In this document: positions 24,292 to 32,286 of the stretch, piece after piece
Layout of the letters: each line of letters starts with the position of its first letter
Position numbering within the stretch: the first letter of the stretch is position 1
From: Dyella acidisoli
Lineage (GTDB): Bacteria > Pseudomonadota > Gammaproteobacteria > Xanthomonadales > Rhodanobacteraceae
Length of the DNA: 36,800 bases
Direction: 5' to 3'
Assembly: GCF_030160295.1 (NCBI RefSeq)
Contig: NZ_BSOB01000017.1
Coordinates: 177,239-214,038, forward strand
Notes under the pieces: generated by a model
What the model was told of the DNA's origin: nothing
Seen by the model: the letters and a program-made list of their open reading frames with translations, nothing else
Database searches by the model: none
Position numbers and translations under genes: made by a program

Positions 24292-24426
24292 CCCCTCTCC
24301 CTTCGGGAGAGGGGTTGGGGTGAGGGTACGATCAGCGCGCAATGGCAAAACTTGCGGGAGAAATGGGCATCACGCTCCGCCCGAACCCTCACTCGCCTCT
24401 CGGCACCCTCTCCCGAAGGGAGAGGG
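24292..24426. repeat. REPIN-like pair of CCCTCTCCC palindromes
   Basis: CCCCTCTCCC-TTC-GGGAGAGGGG (24292-24314), followed by TTGGGGTGAGGG, faces CCCTCTCCC-GAA-GGGAGAGGG (24406-24426) preceded by the inverse ACCCTCACTCGCCTC. Two facing copies of this motif are typical of REP doublets mobilised by RAYT transposases; such CCCTCTCCC palindromes are common in Xanthomonadaceae and Pseudomonas intergenic DNA. Confidence 0.8.
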
Positions 24427-24571
24427 CTCACTCAGTGAGTTATCGAGTCGCTGCACATCAAGAAGTATCGCCTAGCTCAATGGGCAGTTGTGCTTCGCTG
24501 ATTGCAGAAATTTTTTCCGGAAAGCAATGTGCTTTCGCAGGAATGGCGGCCGTGTGGTTACGTTTCACATA

Positions 24572-25780
24572 TCAAGGCTTGCCGCCGTGACGGATCAATG
24601 CGAGCACTTCGTAGCACGCACCCATGGTGTGGTAATCCACCTTGCCGGCAGGACTCTTTTCGTTGCTGTATTTCTTGTTGTCCTGCGTGAGGATGCGATA
24701 CCACGCGCCGTACTTGTGATCGATGAAGTGCGCCCAGGAATAGGCCCATAGTTTCATGTACCAATCGTCGTATTTCGCATCACCGGTGCGTGCGTGCAGC
24801 AGCGCTGCAGCGGCCAGCGATTCGGCTTGTACCCAGAAATATTTGTCCCCGTCGCAGATGCTGCCATCCGGGGCGAAGCCATAGCAGATGCCGCCGTCAA
24901 CCGAATCCCACGCGCGCGCCAGCGCCGTGTCGAACAGGTGCTGTGCCGTGGGCAGAATCCATGCTTCTTCCTGCCCGCGTTCGCGCAGCATCGGTTCCAT
25001 GATCATCAGCAACTTCGCCCATTCGGTCTGATGACCGGGCTGGAAGCCCCAGGGGCGGAACAGATGCTTGGGATCGTCGCGGTGATAATCCCAGTCGATG
25101 CTCCAGTCGACGTGGTAGTGCTCCCACACCAGGCCATTGGCCAGCTTGGCCTGATGCTGCGTCATCGTGCGTGCGAGCGTGAGCGCGCGATCGAGATAGC
25201 GCGGCTCCTTGCTGGCCTGGTAAGCGGCAAGCATCGCTTCGCACATGTGCATGTTGGCGTTCTGGCCGCGATAGGTGCTGAAGTGCCATTCGGGGTCGGC
25301 TTCGTCGCGATACAAATTCGCTTCGGCGTCCCAGAAATGCTTCTCCAGCAACTGCCACGTTTCATCCATCCACGCGGTGACTTCCTTGATACCCGCCTTC
25401 AACGCGGTGGAGTAGGCGAGCAGTACGAAGGCAACGCCATAGCAATGATTGGTGCGGTCTTCCGCTTTGCCGTCGCGGATCGTCCATGCATACCCGCCAG
25501 TGGTGGCATTGCGGTGCACGTTGCGCAGATAGCGCAGGCCGTGGTGCGTGGCGTCGAGATATTCCGGCTTGCCAAACTCGATGGCCGCCATCGCGTAGTT
25601 GAAAACGAAGCGCGTGCTGCTCACCAGGTGGCGATGGCTGGTGTCGTAGACCGTGCCGTCGTCGAGGAAGTAGTGAAAGAAGCCGCCGGCCGGATCAATG
25701 GCGCGGGGATGGTAGAACGCCATGGTTTGCGCGATGTGTTCGCGCAAGAAAGTCTCGGAACGGAAATCCGGCGTGGTCAT
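24572..25780 (-). CDS. AGE-family epimerase/isomerase, probable D-mannose isomerase
   Basis: The 402-residue cytosolic protein belongs to the N-acylglucosamine 2-epimerase (alpha6/alpha6 barrel) superfamily. Likely catalytic residues are the His of GHQTEWAKLL and of VDYHTMGACYE, matching the two essential His of sugar isomerases such as YihS, with Arg in LVSSTRFVFNYAMA. The fructokinase gene overlaps by 4 bp, so the most sensible role is mannose to fructose, feeding fructose 6-phosphate; an epimerase acting on N-acyl sugars or cellobiose/mannobiose is the alternative. Mannose would come from the GH92 enzyme nearby. The start codon (25780) lies within the ATGA overlap with the upstream gene. 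Confidence 0.9.
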   Translation of the reverse strand: MTTPDFRSETFLREHIAQTMAFYHPRAIDPAGGFFHYFLDDGTVYDTSHRHLVSSTRFVFNYAMAAIEFGKPEYLDATHHGLRYLRNVHRNATTGGYAWTIRDGKAEDRTNHCYGVAFVLLAYSTALKAGIKEVTAWMDETWQLLEKHFWDAEANLYRDEADPEWHFSTYRGQNANMHMCEAMLAAYQASKEPRYLDRALTLARTMTQHQAKLANGLVWEHYHVDWSIDWDYHRDDPKHLFRPWGFQPGHQTEWAKLLMIMEPMLRERGQEEAWILPTAQHLFDTALARAWDSVDGGICYGFAPDGSICDGDKYFWVQAESLAAAALLHARTGDAKYDDWYMKLWAYSWAHFIDHKYGAWYRILTQDNKKYSNEKSPAGKVDYHTMGACYEVLALIRHGGKP

Positions 25781-26757
25781 GCGTAAGTCTCCATGAATTG
25801 TTCTACCTCGGTGGCGTGCGGCATCGCGGCGAACGAACCGTGCCGCGTCACAGCCACGGCGCCGCAGGCGCTGGCAAAGCGCAACGCAGCGTGCAAGCGC
25901 GGCAGCGTGGCGACCCAGGCATCGAGATGGGCAGCAGTAAGACCCTGCTCGGCGAACTGATACAGCAGGCCCCCCACGAAGGCGTCGCCCGCACCGGTGC
26001 TGTCGACCATCGGCACGTCATAGCAAGGCAGCTCGCCATGGGCGTCCGGGTGGAACCAACGCAACGGCTTCGATCCGTCGGTCACGATCAGCAGGCGCGC
26101 GTTGCCGGTCCACAAGCGTTCTAGCAGGGCTTCTTCGCCTTCGTCGTTCGCCAGCCAGTCGAATTCCTCGGCACTGAGCTTCACCACATCGGCCAACAGC
26201 AATGCAGGCCATACGTGCGGACGAGGTTCGCTACCGCGCGGCCACAGTGCCGGACGCAGGTTGAGATCGAAGCTCACCAGCGCGCCGGCCTGGCGCGCGC
26301 GGCGCATGCCGGTGAGGGTGACATCAGCGAGATCTGGATCAGTCATGCTGTTGGAGCAGATGTGGAACACCGCCGTGTCGTTGAACGTCTGCGGACGGAA
26401 GTGCTCGATGCGGAACAGCAAGTCGGCGGAAGGTGGACGGTAGAACGCAAAGCTGCGCTCGCCGCGCGGGTCTAGAGTTACGAACGCGAGCGCCGTGTTG
26501 GCTTCACCGGTGCGCACGACGTCGCCGGTATCGACACCGGCCTGCTGGAAGCTATGCAGCAGGAAGTCGCCGAAACGGTCGGTGCCCAGCATGCCCGCAA
26601 AACGCGCATGACTGCCGAGTTTGGCAATGGCGACCGCCACATTGGCGGGTGCGCCGCCGGCGAAAGGTACGAAGTGGCGCGCAAAGCCGTGGCCATCGCT
26701 GCCTTCGCCGTGCATATCGATCAAAGCCTCGCCGAAGCAGAGGATGGAACGTTTCAT
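25777..26757 (-). CDS. Fructokinase, PfkB (ribokinase-like) family
   Basis: The enzyme phosphorylates fructose at C6 with ATP in the cytosol. The PfkB marks are ILCFGEALIDMHGEG, the Gly-rich PFAGGAPANVAVAIAKLG, and the C-terminal signature DSTGAGDAFVGGLLYQF with catalytic Asp in GAGDAF. I start at ATG 26757 (MKRSILCFGE); the frame could extend to a TTG at 26769, which is less likely. The stop overlaps the start of the mannose isomerase gene (ATGA), so the two are translated together, matching a mannose-fructose-fructose 6-phosphate route. A strong hairpin (26873-26899) separates it from the permease gene upstream. Confidence 0.93.
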   Translation of the reverse strand: MKRSILCFGEALIDMHGEGSDGHGFARHFVPFAGGAPANVAVAIAKLGSHARFAGMLGTDRFGDFLLHSFQQAGVDTGDVVRTGEANTALAFVTLDPRGERSFAFYRPPSADLLFRIEHFRPQTFNDTAVFHICSNSMTDPDLADVTLTGMRRARQAGALVSFDLNLRPALWPRGSEPRPHVWPALLLADVVKLSAEEFDWLANDEGEEALLERLWTGNARLLIVTDGSKPLRWFHPDAHGELPCYDVPMVDSTGAGDAFVGGLLYQFAEQGLTAAHLDAWVATLPRLHAALRFASACGAVAVTRHGSFAAMPHATEVEQFMETYA

Positions 26758-26872
26758 CAAAGACCCCAAGAGAAAACGAATGAGAGATTTTTGTTGTTCT
26801 CCCCACGGGGAGATGCGTGTGTATCGGCTGTGCGTTCAGTGAGCATCGCGACAAGCTTGGTCGTTCACGTCA

Positions 26873-26899
26873 GCCCTCTCCTCCTAAAGAGGAGAGGGC
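26873..26899. terminator. Perfect hairpin between permease and fructokinase genes
   Basis: GCCCTCTCCTC (26873-26883), loop CTAAA, GAGGAGAGGGC (26889-26899). It lies 9 bases after the permease stop on the minus strand. There is no T-run, so it may be a REP-derived transcript-stabilising or attenuating stem rather than a true terminator. Confidence 0.55.
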
Positions 26900-26908
26900 A
26901 CTTGAGCT

Positions 26909-28231
26909 TTACTGCGCAGCGACGGGTGCGCTGCGAATAGCCGAACCGCGCAAGCCGTAAAACACGATGTAGCCGTAGCAAAGCGCCGGCAGCACGAACG
27001 CGTGCTGGATGCCGATGCTGTCCGCCAGTACACCTTGCAGCCATGGCACCAGTGCGCCACCGACGATCGCCATGATCAACAGGCTCGACGCCTTGCCGGT
27101 GAGCGGGCCCATGCGCTCGATGCCGAGCGAGAAGATGGTGGGGAACATGATCGAGTTGAACAGGCCGATCGCTACGATGCTGTACATCGCGACGTTGCCG
27201 CTGGTGGTCATGGTGGTGATCAGCAGCAGGACGTTGACAGCGGAGAATGCAGCTAGCAGCTTGCGCGGCGACATCGTCGCCAGTAGCGCGGAGCCAATGA
27301 AGCGGCCGACCATGGCACCGCCCCAATAGAACGACACGTAATGTGCGGCCTGCTGTTCGCTCATGTGCCCGATGTTCGGACCGGAGAGGTAATTGACCAG
27401 GAAGCTGCCGATCGATACTTCTGCACCCACGTAGAAGAAGATACCAAGCACGCCGAACAGCACATGGGGATAGCGCAGCGCATCGAGCAGCGTGTGATGA
27501 CCGACATCGGCCTTCTCGGTGCTTTCGTCCAGCGTGGGCAGGCGGAACAGCCACACGAAGATCGCCAGCAGCACCAGCACTATGGCCAGGCCGATGTAAG
27601 GCGTCTGCACCGATTGCGCTTCTTGAGCGCGGTAAAGAATCTGCTCGCTTGCAGAAAGGTTGGCAATTTCAGCCGCGCTCTTCACCTTGGTGGACAGGAT
27701 CAACAGGCTGCCGAACAGCGGCGCGATCGTTGTGCCGAACGAATTGAGCGCCTGTGCCAGCGTGAGGCGGCTGGAGCTGGTTCTTTCAGGTCCAAGTAGC
27801 GCCACATACGGATTGGCTGCCACCTGCAGCACCGTGATGCCGGTGGCGAGCACGAACAACGCGCCGAGAAATGCTGGATACAACCGCAAGCCAGCCGCAG
27901 GCCAGAAACCCAGTGCACCGATGCCGGCGATGATCAGGCCCGTCACGATGCTCTTCTTGTAACCCAGATGCGCCACCACGCGGCCCGCAGGCAGCGACAT
28001 CAGGAAATACGCACCGAAGAAGGTGAACTGCACCAACATCGCCTGCGCGTAATTCAACTCGAACACCGCCTTCAAATGCGGAATCAGAATGTCATTGAGG
28101 CAGGTAAGAAAACCCCACATGAAGAACACCGTCGTGATGACAGTGAGCGCCATGGGGTAGTACGTGTAGCGGGTATCGTTGGAGGCCGTCGACAATCCCG
28201 AGGACGGCGGAGTAGCTGCGGTAAAAGCCAT
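26909..28231 (-). CDS. Sugar:proton symporter of the FucP/GluP branch of the MFS
   Basis: The 440-residue inner-membrane protein shows about 12 hydrophobic segments and the marks of the fucose/glucose-galactose permease group: FFMWGFLTCLNDILIPHLK in helix 1, FFGAYFLMSLPAGRV in helix 2, VLQVAANPYVALLGP in helix 4, LTLAQALNSFGTTIAPLFG in helix 5. It probably carries mannose, galactose or fucose released in the periplasm. It lies between the LacI gene and the fructokinase gene on the same strand, with a 120 bp inverted repeat upstream and a hairpin downstream, so it may be separately expressed. Confidence 0.93.
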   Translation of the reverse strand: MAFTAATPPSSGLSTASNDTRYTYYPMALTVITTVFFMWGFLTCLNDILIPHLKAVFELNYAQAMLVQFTFFGAYFLMSLPAGRVVAHLGYKKSIVTGLIIAGIGALGFWPAAGLRLYPAFLGALFVLATGITVLQVAANPYVALLGPERTSSSRLTLAQALNSFGTTIAPLFGSLLILSTKVKSAAEIANLSASEQILYRAQEAQSVQTPYIGLAIVLVLLAIFVWLFRLPTLDESTEKADVGHHTLLDALRYPHVLFGVLGIFFYVGAEVSIGSFLVNYLSGPNIGHMSEQQAAHYVSFYWGGAMVGRFIGSALLATMSPRKLLAAFSAVNVLLLITTMTTSGNVAMYSIVAIGLFNSIMFPTIFSLGIERMGPLTGKASSLLIMAIVGGALVPWLQGVLADSIGIQHAFVLPALCYGYIVFYGLRGSAIRSAPVAAQ

Positions 28232-28249
28232 GATGAAATCCGATGATCA

Positions 28250-28370
28250 GAGCCTGTTTAGTGTCTCAGCGTGGTTCGCTTAGCCCTTGAGTAGTCGTCA
28301 GGTCGTCGTGCGTGGCGCATGACGGCTACTCAAGGGCTGGGAGGGCTACGTTGAGACATTAAGCAGGCTC
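28250..28370. repeat. Long imperfect inverted repeat between lacI-type gene and permease gene
   Basis: The arms 28250-28299 and 28321-28370 are about 50 bases each, pairing from GAGCCTG/CAGGCTC at the outside to AGCCCTTGAGTAG/CTACTCAAGGGCT (28282-28294/28326-28338) inside. The right arm ends exactly at the regulator's stop codon. It would form a large stem in mRNA and looks like a small non-autonomous element. Confidence 0.8.
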
Positions 28371-29420
28371 TTAGTCGTGAGGCGGACAACTGCTTGCGCG
28401 TACCAGCAATTGCACGGGCGCGATGGTTTGACGAGGTGGAGGAGAAGGATCCCGCACGCGCTGCAAGATCAATTCCGCGGCTTGCCGACCGCGGTCGCGT
28501 GGCGTCACCGCCAGCGTGGTCAGCGGCGGTGCGCTGACTGCGGCTTCGGCGATGTCGTCGAAGCCAGTGAGGGCAAAATCGCTGCCCGGCTGCAGGCCGC
28601 GCTGATGCAATCCCAGCATCAGGCCCAGCGCTACCGCGTCGTTGTAGCAGACCGCAGCGGTTGGTGCGGTTTTGCCGTTGAATAATTGTTCGCTGTGCGC
28701 CACCGCATCCAGGCGGTTGGGAATGCATTCCACGATCCAGCTTTGTTCGATCGGCAGGCCGGCGGCTTTCATCGCTTCGACATAACCCGCGCGACGCTGG
28801 CGGCAGGAACTGGAACCGAGATGACCACCGTAGAACGCGATGCGCTTGTGACCTTGCTCGATCAGATGTTCGGTAGCCAGGCGCGCACCGCGTTGGTTGT
28901 CCAGGAACAGTCGATCCCAGTGATCACACGAGGCGACATCGCCGCTTACTTCGCGATTGAACAGCAGCAGCGGCGTCAGCGAGCCGACTGCAGCAAGAAT
29001 CTGCTGCGCATCGCTGCCTTCGGCGGGCGACAGAATGATGCCGGCTGGGCCGTGTTCCATCAGCGAACCGAGCACAGCCAGTTCGCGTTCGGTCGATTCG
29101 CCAGTGCTACCAAGCAGCGTCACGAAGCCGGTGTCGCCGAGTATCTCGTCGACACCCGCGGCGAATTCCGCGAAGAACGGATTGGCCAGATCGTTGAGCA
29201 CCAGCGCGATGCTCGACGATGTGCGTCGACGCAGATTCGCGGCAGCGCGGTTGTAGACGTAACCCTGGCGGCGCAGTTCTTCCTCCACGCGCGCGCGGGT
29301 GTGTTTGTTGACCAGCGGGCTGCCCCGCAGAACAAGCGAAACCGTAGCGCGGGAGACGTCGCAACCCGCGGCAATATCGCTCAGAGTGACCTTCCGGCCG
29401 ACCGGCGGTGTGTTCCCCAT
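28371..29420 (-). CDS. LacI-family transcriptional regulator of the sugar locus
   Basis: The 349-residue protein has an N-terminal LacI helix-turn-helix (VTLSDIAAGCDVSRATVSLVLRG) with hinge region ANLRRRTSSS, then a periplasmic-binding-protein-like sugar-sensing domain (IALVLNDLANPFFAEFAAGVDE, GIILSPAEG, FNREVSGDVASCD, IAFYGGHLGSSSCRQRRAGY, ALTGFDDIAEAAVSAPPLTTL). It lies divergent to the GH92 gene and upstream of the permease and mannose-metabolism genes. Two copies of a CG-centred palindrome in the divergent region (29439-29454, 29532-29545) are its probable operators, the first 19 bases from its own start, implying autorepression. The inducer may be mannose, fructose or a mannoside. No clear ribosome-binding site is seen. 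Confidence 0.94.
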   Translation of the reverse strand: MGNTPPVGRKVTLSDIAAGCDVSRATVSLVLRGSPLVNKHTRARVEEELRRQGYVYNRAAANLRRRTSSSIALVLNDLANPFFAEFAAGVDEILGDTGFVTLLGSTGESTERELAVLGSLMEHGPAGIILSPAEGSDAQQILAAVGSLTPLLLFNREVSGDVASCDHWDRLFLDNQRGARLATEHLIEQGHKRIAFYGGHLGSSSCRQRRAGYVEAMKAAGLPIEQSWIVECIPNRLDAVAHSEQLFNGKTAPTAAVCYNDAVALGLMLGLHQRGLQPGSDFALTGFDDIAEAAVSAPPLTTLAVTPRDRGRQAAELILQRVRDPSPPPRQTIAPVQLLVRASSCPPHD

Positions 29421-29438
29421 TTATCCCAGAACCTCGCC

Positions 29439-29454
29439 TTTGGAACGATCCAAA
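29439..29454. promoter_or_regulatory. LacI-type operator O1 (TTTGGAACGATCCAAA)
   Basis: A palindrome with a central CG, as LacI-family proteins need, placed 19 bases upstream of the regulator's start codon. Its 14-base core is identical to O2. Regulation by the neighbouring LacI protein is inferred from position. Confidence 0.75.
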
Positions 29455-29531
29455 TGTACCCGAACCTGCAAATTGGTGATCCTGCACTGCAGCATGCCAA
29501 GCCTCCTTCCCCAGTGTTAGCGTCCGGCGCC

Positions 29532-29545
29532 TTGGAACGATCCAA
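29532..29545. promoter_or_regulatory. LacI-type operator O2 (TTGGAACGATCCAA)
   Basis: The second copy lies 92 bases centre-to-centre from O1 and about 110 bases upstream of the GH92 start. The two sites could be bridged by one LacI tetramer, looping the shared promoter region. Confidence 0.75.
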
Positions 29546-29655
29546 ACCGCCCAGCCCCATCTTCGGCCTGTCCCTTCAATGATGACAAGCCGAATATGGG
29601 TTTTTTGCGAACCCCCGGTCCGTTTCGACCAAAGACATTAACAGGCCCCCATCCT

Positions 29656-31986
29656 ATGAACCATCGCCTGCTTCGTTCCTGCCTTTGCGTTTTTTTCGTC
29701 TCCTCGCTAGGTGCTTCGTCCGCGGCCTGGGCCGGCGAGCCGCATGCGGTCGAGGTCGATCCGCGCATTGGCACTGGCGGCGACGGCCATGTGTTTCCCG
29801 GCGCCACGGTGCCGTTCGGCATGATCCAGCTTTCGCCCGACACCGCGATGCCAGATTTCAAACATGCTTACAAATGGGCGGCGGGCTACCAGTACAACGA
29901 CCCCACCATCATGGGCTTTTCGCATACACACTTCTCCGGCTCCGGCCATTCGGACCTGGGCGACGTGTTGGTGATGCCGATTGCCGGCGAGGTGAAGCTG
30001 GAGCCGGGCGATGAGAAAGTGCCGGGCAGCGGCTATCGCTCGCGTTTCGATCACGCCAGCGAAGTGGAGCAGGCCGGTTACTACGCCGTAACCTTGGCCG
30101 ACTACGGGGTGCGTGGGGAACTGACCGCCAATCGCCGCGTAGGCTGGCATCGTTACACCTTCCCGGCCGGCAAGCCGGCGCACCTGCTGCTCGATCTGCG
30201 CCCGAGCATCTACGACTACCCGGGCAAAGTGCTGTGGTCCAACGTGCAGGTGCGTGCGGACGGCACCGTTACCGGTTGCCGCACGACGCGCGGCTGGGCG
30301 CCGGGGCGCGAGCTGTGTTTCGCCATGCGCTTCAATCAGCCGATGACCTCGCGCGAGCTGTACAACCGCGAAACCGATCTGGTCTACAAAGGCTTCAAGG
30401 GGCCGGGCTACCAGTCGCAGGATCAGAACGCGCAGAACGGTCGTGCCATCGTGGGCGTGTTCGACTTCGGCGAACTGAAAGCGCCGTTGCTGGCGAAGGT
30501 GGCGATTTCTTCGGTAAGCGAAGCCAATGCCATCGCCAATCTCGATCAGGACGGCAAGGGCTGGAATTTCGATGCGCAGCGTCACGATGCGCAGGAGGCC
30601 TGGAACAAGGCACTTGCGCCGATCGACGTGGATGGCCCGAAAGCGTTGCGCACGCAGTTCTACACCGCCCTGTATCACGCGCTGATTTCGCCGAGCCTGA
30701 GCATGGACGTAAATGGCGACTATCGCGGCCCTGACTATCAGGTGCATCACGCCGAAGGCTTCGATTTCTACTCGAGCTGGTCGATCTGGGATGTATACCG
30801 CGCCCAGCAGCCGCTCATGATCCTGATGCATCCGGATCGCAGCGTCGATTTTGTGCGCTCGCTGATTGCCTCGCAGCAGGCCAGCCCGTTCGGCATGTTG
30901 CCGGTGTGGGCGTATCAGGGCTTGGAAACCTGGTGCATGACCGGCTATCACTCGGTAGCGATCATCGCCGATGCGTATATCAAGGGCATTCGCGGCTACG
31001 ACACCGACAAGGCGCTGAAGGCGATGGTGTCCACCGCAACGTACGGCGACTACGGCGATCTGGCCGACTACATGAAGCTCGGCTACGTGCCCATCGACAA
31101 GGAAGTAGAGGGCGGCTCCAAAACCCAGGAATACGCCTACGACGACTGGGCCATCGCACAGATGGCCAAGGCCATGGGCAAGCACGACGTCTACGACACG
31201 TTCGAGAAGCGCGCCGGCTACTGGCGCAACGTGTGGGATCCGAAGACCGGGTTCATGCGCGCACGCCTGACCAACGGCAAGTTCCGCGAGCCGTTTGATC
31301 CCGCCAGCGCCGGCTATGGCGACGACTACACCGAAGCCAATGCCTGGCAGTACTCCTGGTATGTGCCTCAGGACGTGGCCGGCCTGATCACCGCGATGGG
31401 CGGCGATGCGGCTTTCACGCATAAGTTGGACGAGTTGTTCGACGCCAAGGTGGATCCGTCCATCTTCAAGAACGTGGAGGACATCACCGGCCTGATCGGT
31501 TGGTATGCACACGGCAACGAGCCCAGCCACCACATCGCCTATCTGTACGACTACGCCGGTGCACCGTGGAAAACGCAGCAGCGGCTGAAGCAGATCATGG
31601 ACAACGAATACGGTCCCGGCCCGGCGGGCTTGATCGGCAACGACGATCTGGGCCAGATGTCCGCCTGGTACATCTTCACCGCGTTGGGCTTCTATCCCGT
31701 CACGCCGGCGAGCGATGAATACGCCATCGGCCGACCGTTCGTGCCGCGCGCGGCGATTCATCTGGAGAATGGTCACACCTTCACCATCACCGCGACGCCG
31801 TTCGATGATGCGCATCCTTACGTGGGCGAAGTCACGTTGAACGGCAAGCCGCTGGATCGCGTGTACCTCAAACACGCCGATATCCTTGCAGGTGGCGAGC
31901 TGCATTTCACGATGCACGCGGAGCCGAACAAGCAGTGGGGGCAGGCGGTCACGGCGCGGCCCACGGCGATGAGTCCCTACAAGTGA
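29656..31986 (+). CDS. GH92 exo-alpha-mannosidase, exported
   Basis: A calcium-dependent inverting enzyme that trims terminal alpha-mannose from N-glycans or fungal mannan. I chose ATG 29656 because it begins a signal peptide (MNHRLLRSCLCVFFVSSLGA, cleavage near AWAGE); the frame is open to 29596. GH92 landmarks: DPRIGTGGDGHVFPGATVPFG, MGFSHTHFSGSGHSDLGDVL, DFYSSWSIWDVYRAQQPLMI, YTEANAWQYSWYVPQDVAGL, HGNEPSHHIAYLYDYAG and GPGPAGLIGNDDLGQMSAWY. The length (776 residues) fits the family. It is divergent from the LacI gene and follows operator O2. Mannose released here is the likely substrate of the permease and isomerase. No ribosome-binding site is obvious before 29656. Confidence 0.95.
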   Translation: MNHRLLRSCLCVFFVSSLGASSAAWAGEPHAVEVDPRIGTGGDGHVFPGATVPFGMIQLSPDTAMPDFKHAYKWAAGYQYNDPTIMGFSHTHFSGSGHSDLGDVLVMPIAGEVKLEPGDEKVPGSGYRSRFDHASEVEQAGYYAVTLADYGVRGELTANRRVGWHRYTFPAGKPAHLLLDLRPSIYDYPGKVLWSNVQVRADGTVTGCRTTRGWAPGRELCFAMRFNQPMTSRELYNRETDLVYKGFKGPGYQSQDQNAQNGRAIVGVFDFGELKAPLLAKVAISSVSEANAIANLDQDGKGWNFDAQRHDAQEAWNKALAPIDVDGPKALRTQFYTALYHALISPSLSMDVNGDYRGPDYQVHHAEGFDFYSSWSIWDVYRAQQPLMILMHPDRSVDFVRSLIASQQASPFGMLPVWAYQGLETWCMTGYHSVAIIADAYIKGIRGYDTDKALKAMVSTATYGDYGDLADYMKLGYVPIDKEVEGGSKTQEYAYDDWAIAQMAKAMGKHDVYDTFEKRAGYWRNVWDPKTGFMRARLTNGKFREPFDPASAGYGDDYTEANAWQYSWYVPQDVAGLITAMGGDAAFTHKLDELFDAKVDPSIFKNVEDITGLIGWYAHGNEPSHHIAYLYDYAGAPWKTQQRLKQIMDNEYGPGPAGLIGNDDLGQMSAWYIFTALGFYPVTPASDEYAIGRPFVPRAAIHLENGHTFTITATPFDDAHPYVGEVTLNGKPLDRVYLKHADILAGGELHFTMHAEPNKQWGQAVTARPTAMSPYK

Positions 31987-32286
31987 TACCTGGCCCTTGA
32001 AGCAGGCTGGCTTGACGTTTCGTTTTGCGATCTCGGAAGTTGTGCAGATATCCATGGTCCTCACAGGTGGGGTTCGCACACGCTCTTCCGTCTGATTTCT
32101 TGATGGGAGCTATTTGCGCGCCTTTCCTCCGAAATTCGAACGAAGGACACGTTGAAGCCCCGAGGTGCGCGCCAACGCCCATGTGAAGTGCTTTCATGTC
32201 AATGAAACCTCTTCACACTGGTCAGTGGCCGCAAAACATGCGCAGAATGCATGCATCATGCCGGAGCGTGCACGGATCAAGGGCCG

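Noticed and set aside
24794-25786. 330-codon open frame on the plus strand
   Set aside because: Antisense to the mannose isomerase gene and without recognisable motifs.
26873-26899. Classical Rho-independent terminator
   Set aside because: The stem is perfect but no T-run follows on either strand; it is listed with reduced confidence and may be a REP-type stem.
28686-29582. 298-codon open frame on the plus strand
   Set aside because: Antisense to the LacI-type gene and its promoter region; no motif.
29707-32079. 790-codon open frame on the minus strand
   Set aside because: It lies fully opposite the GH92 gene, which has all family motifs; the antisense protein is Arg/His/Val-rich with no domain. 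Long antisense frames are expected in GC-rich genes.
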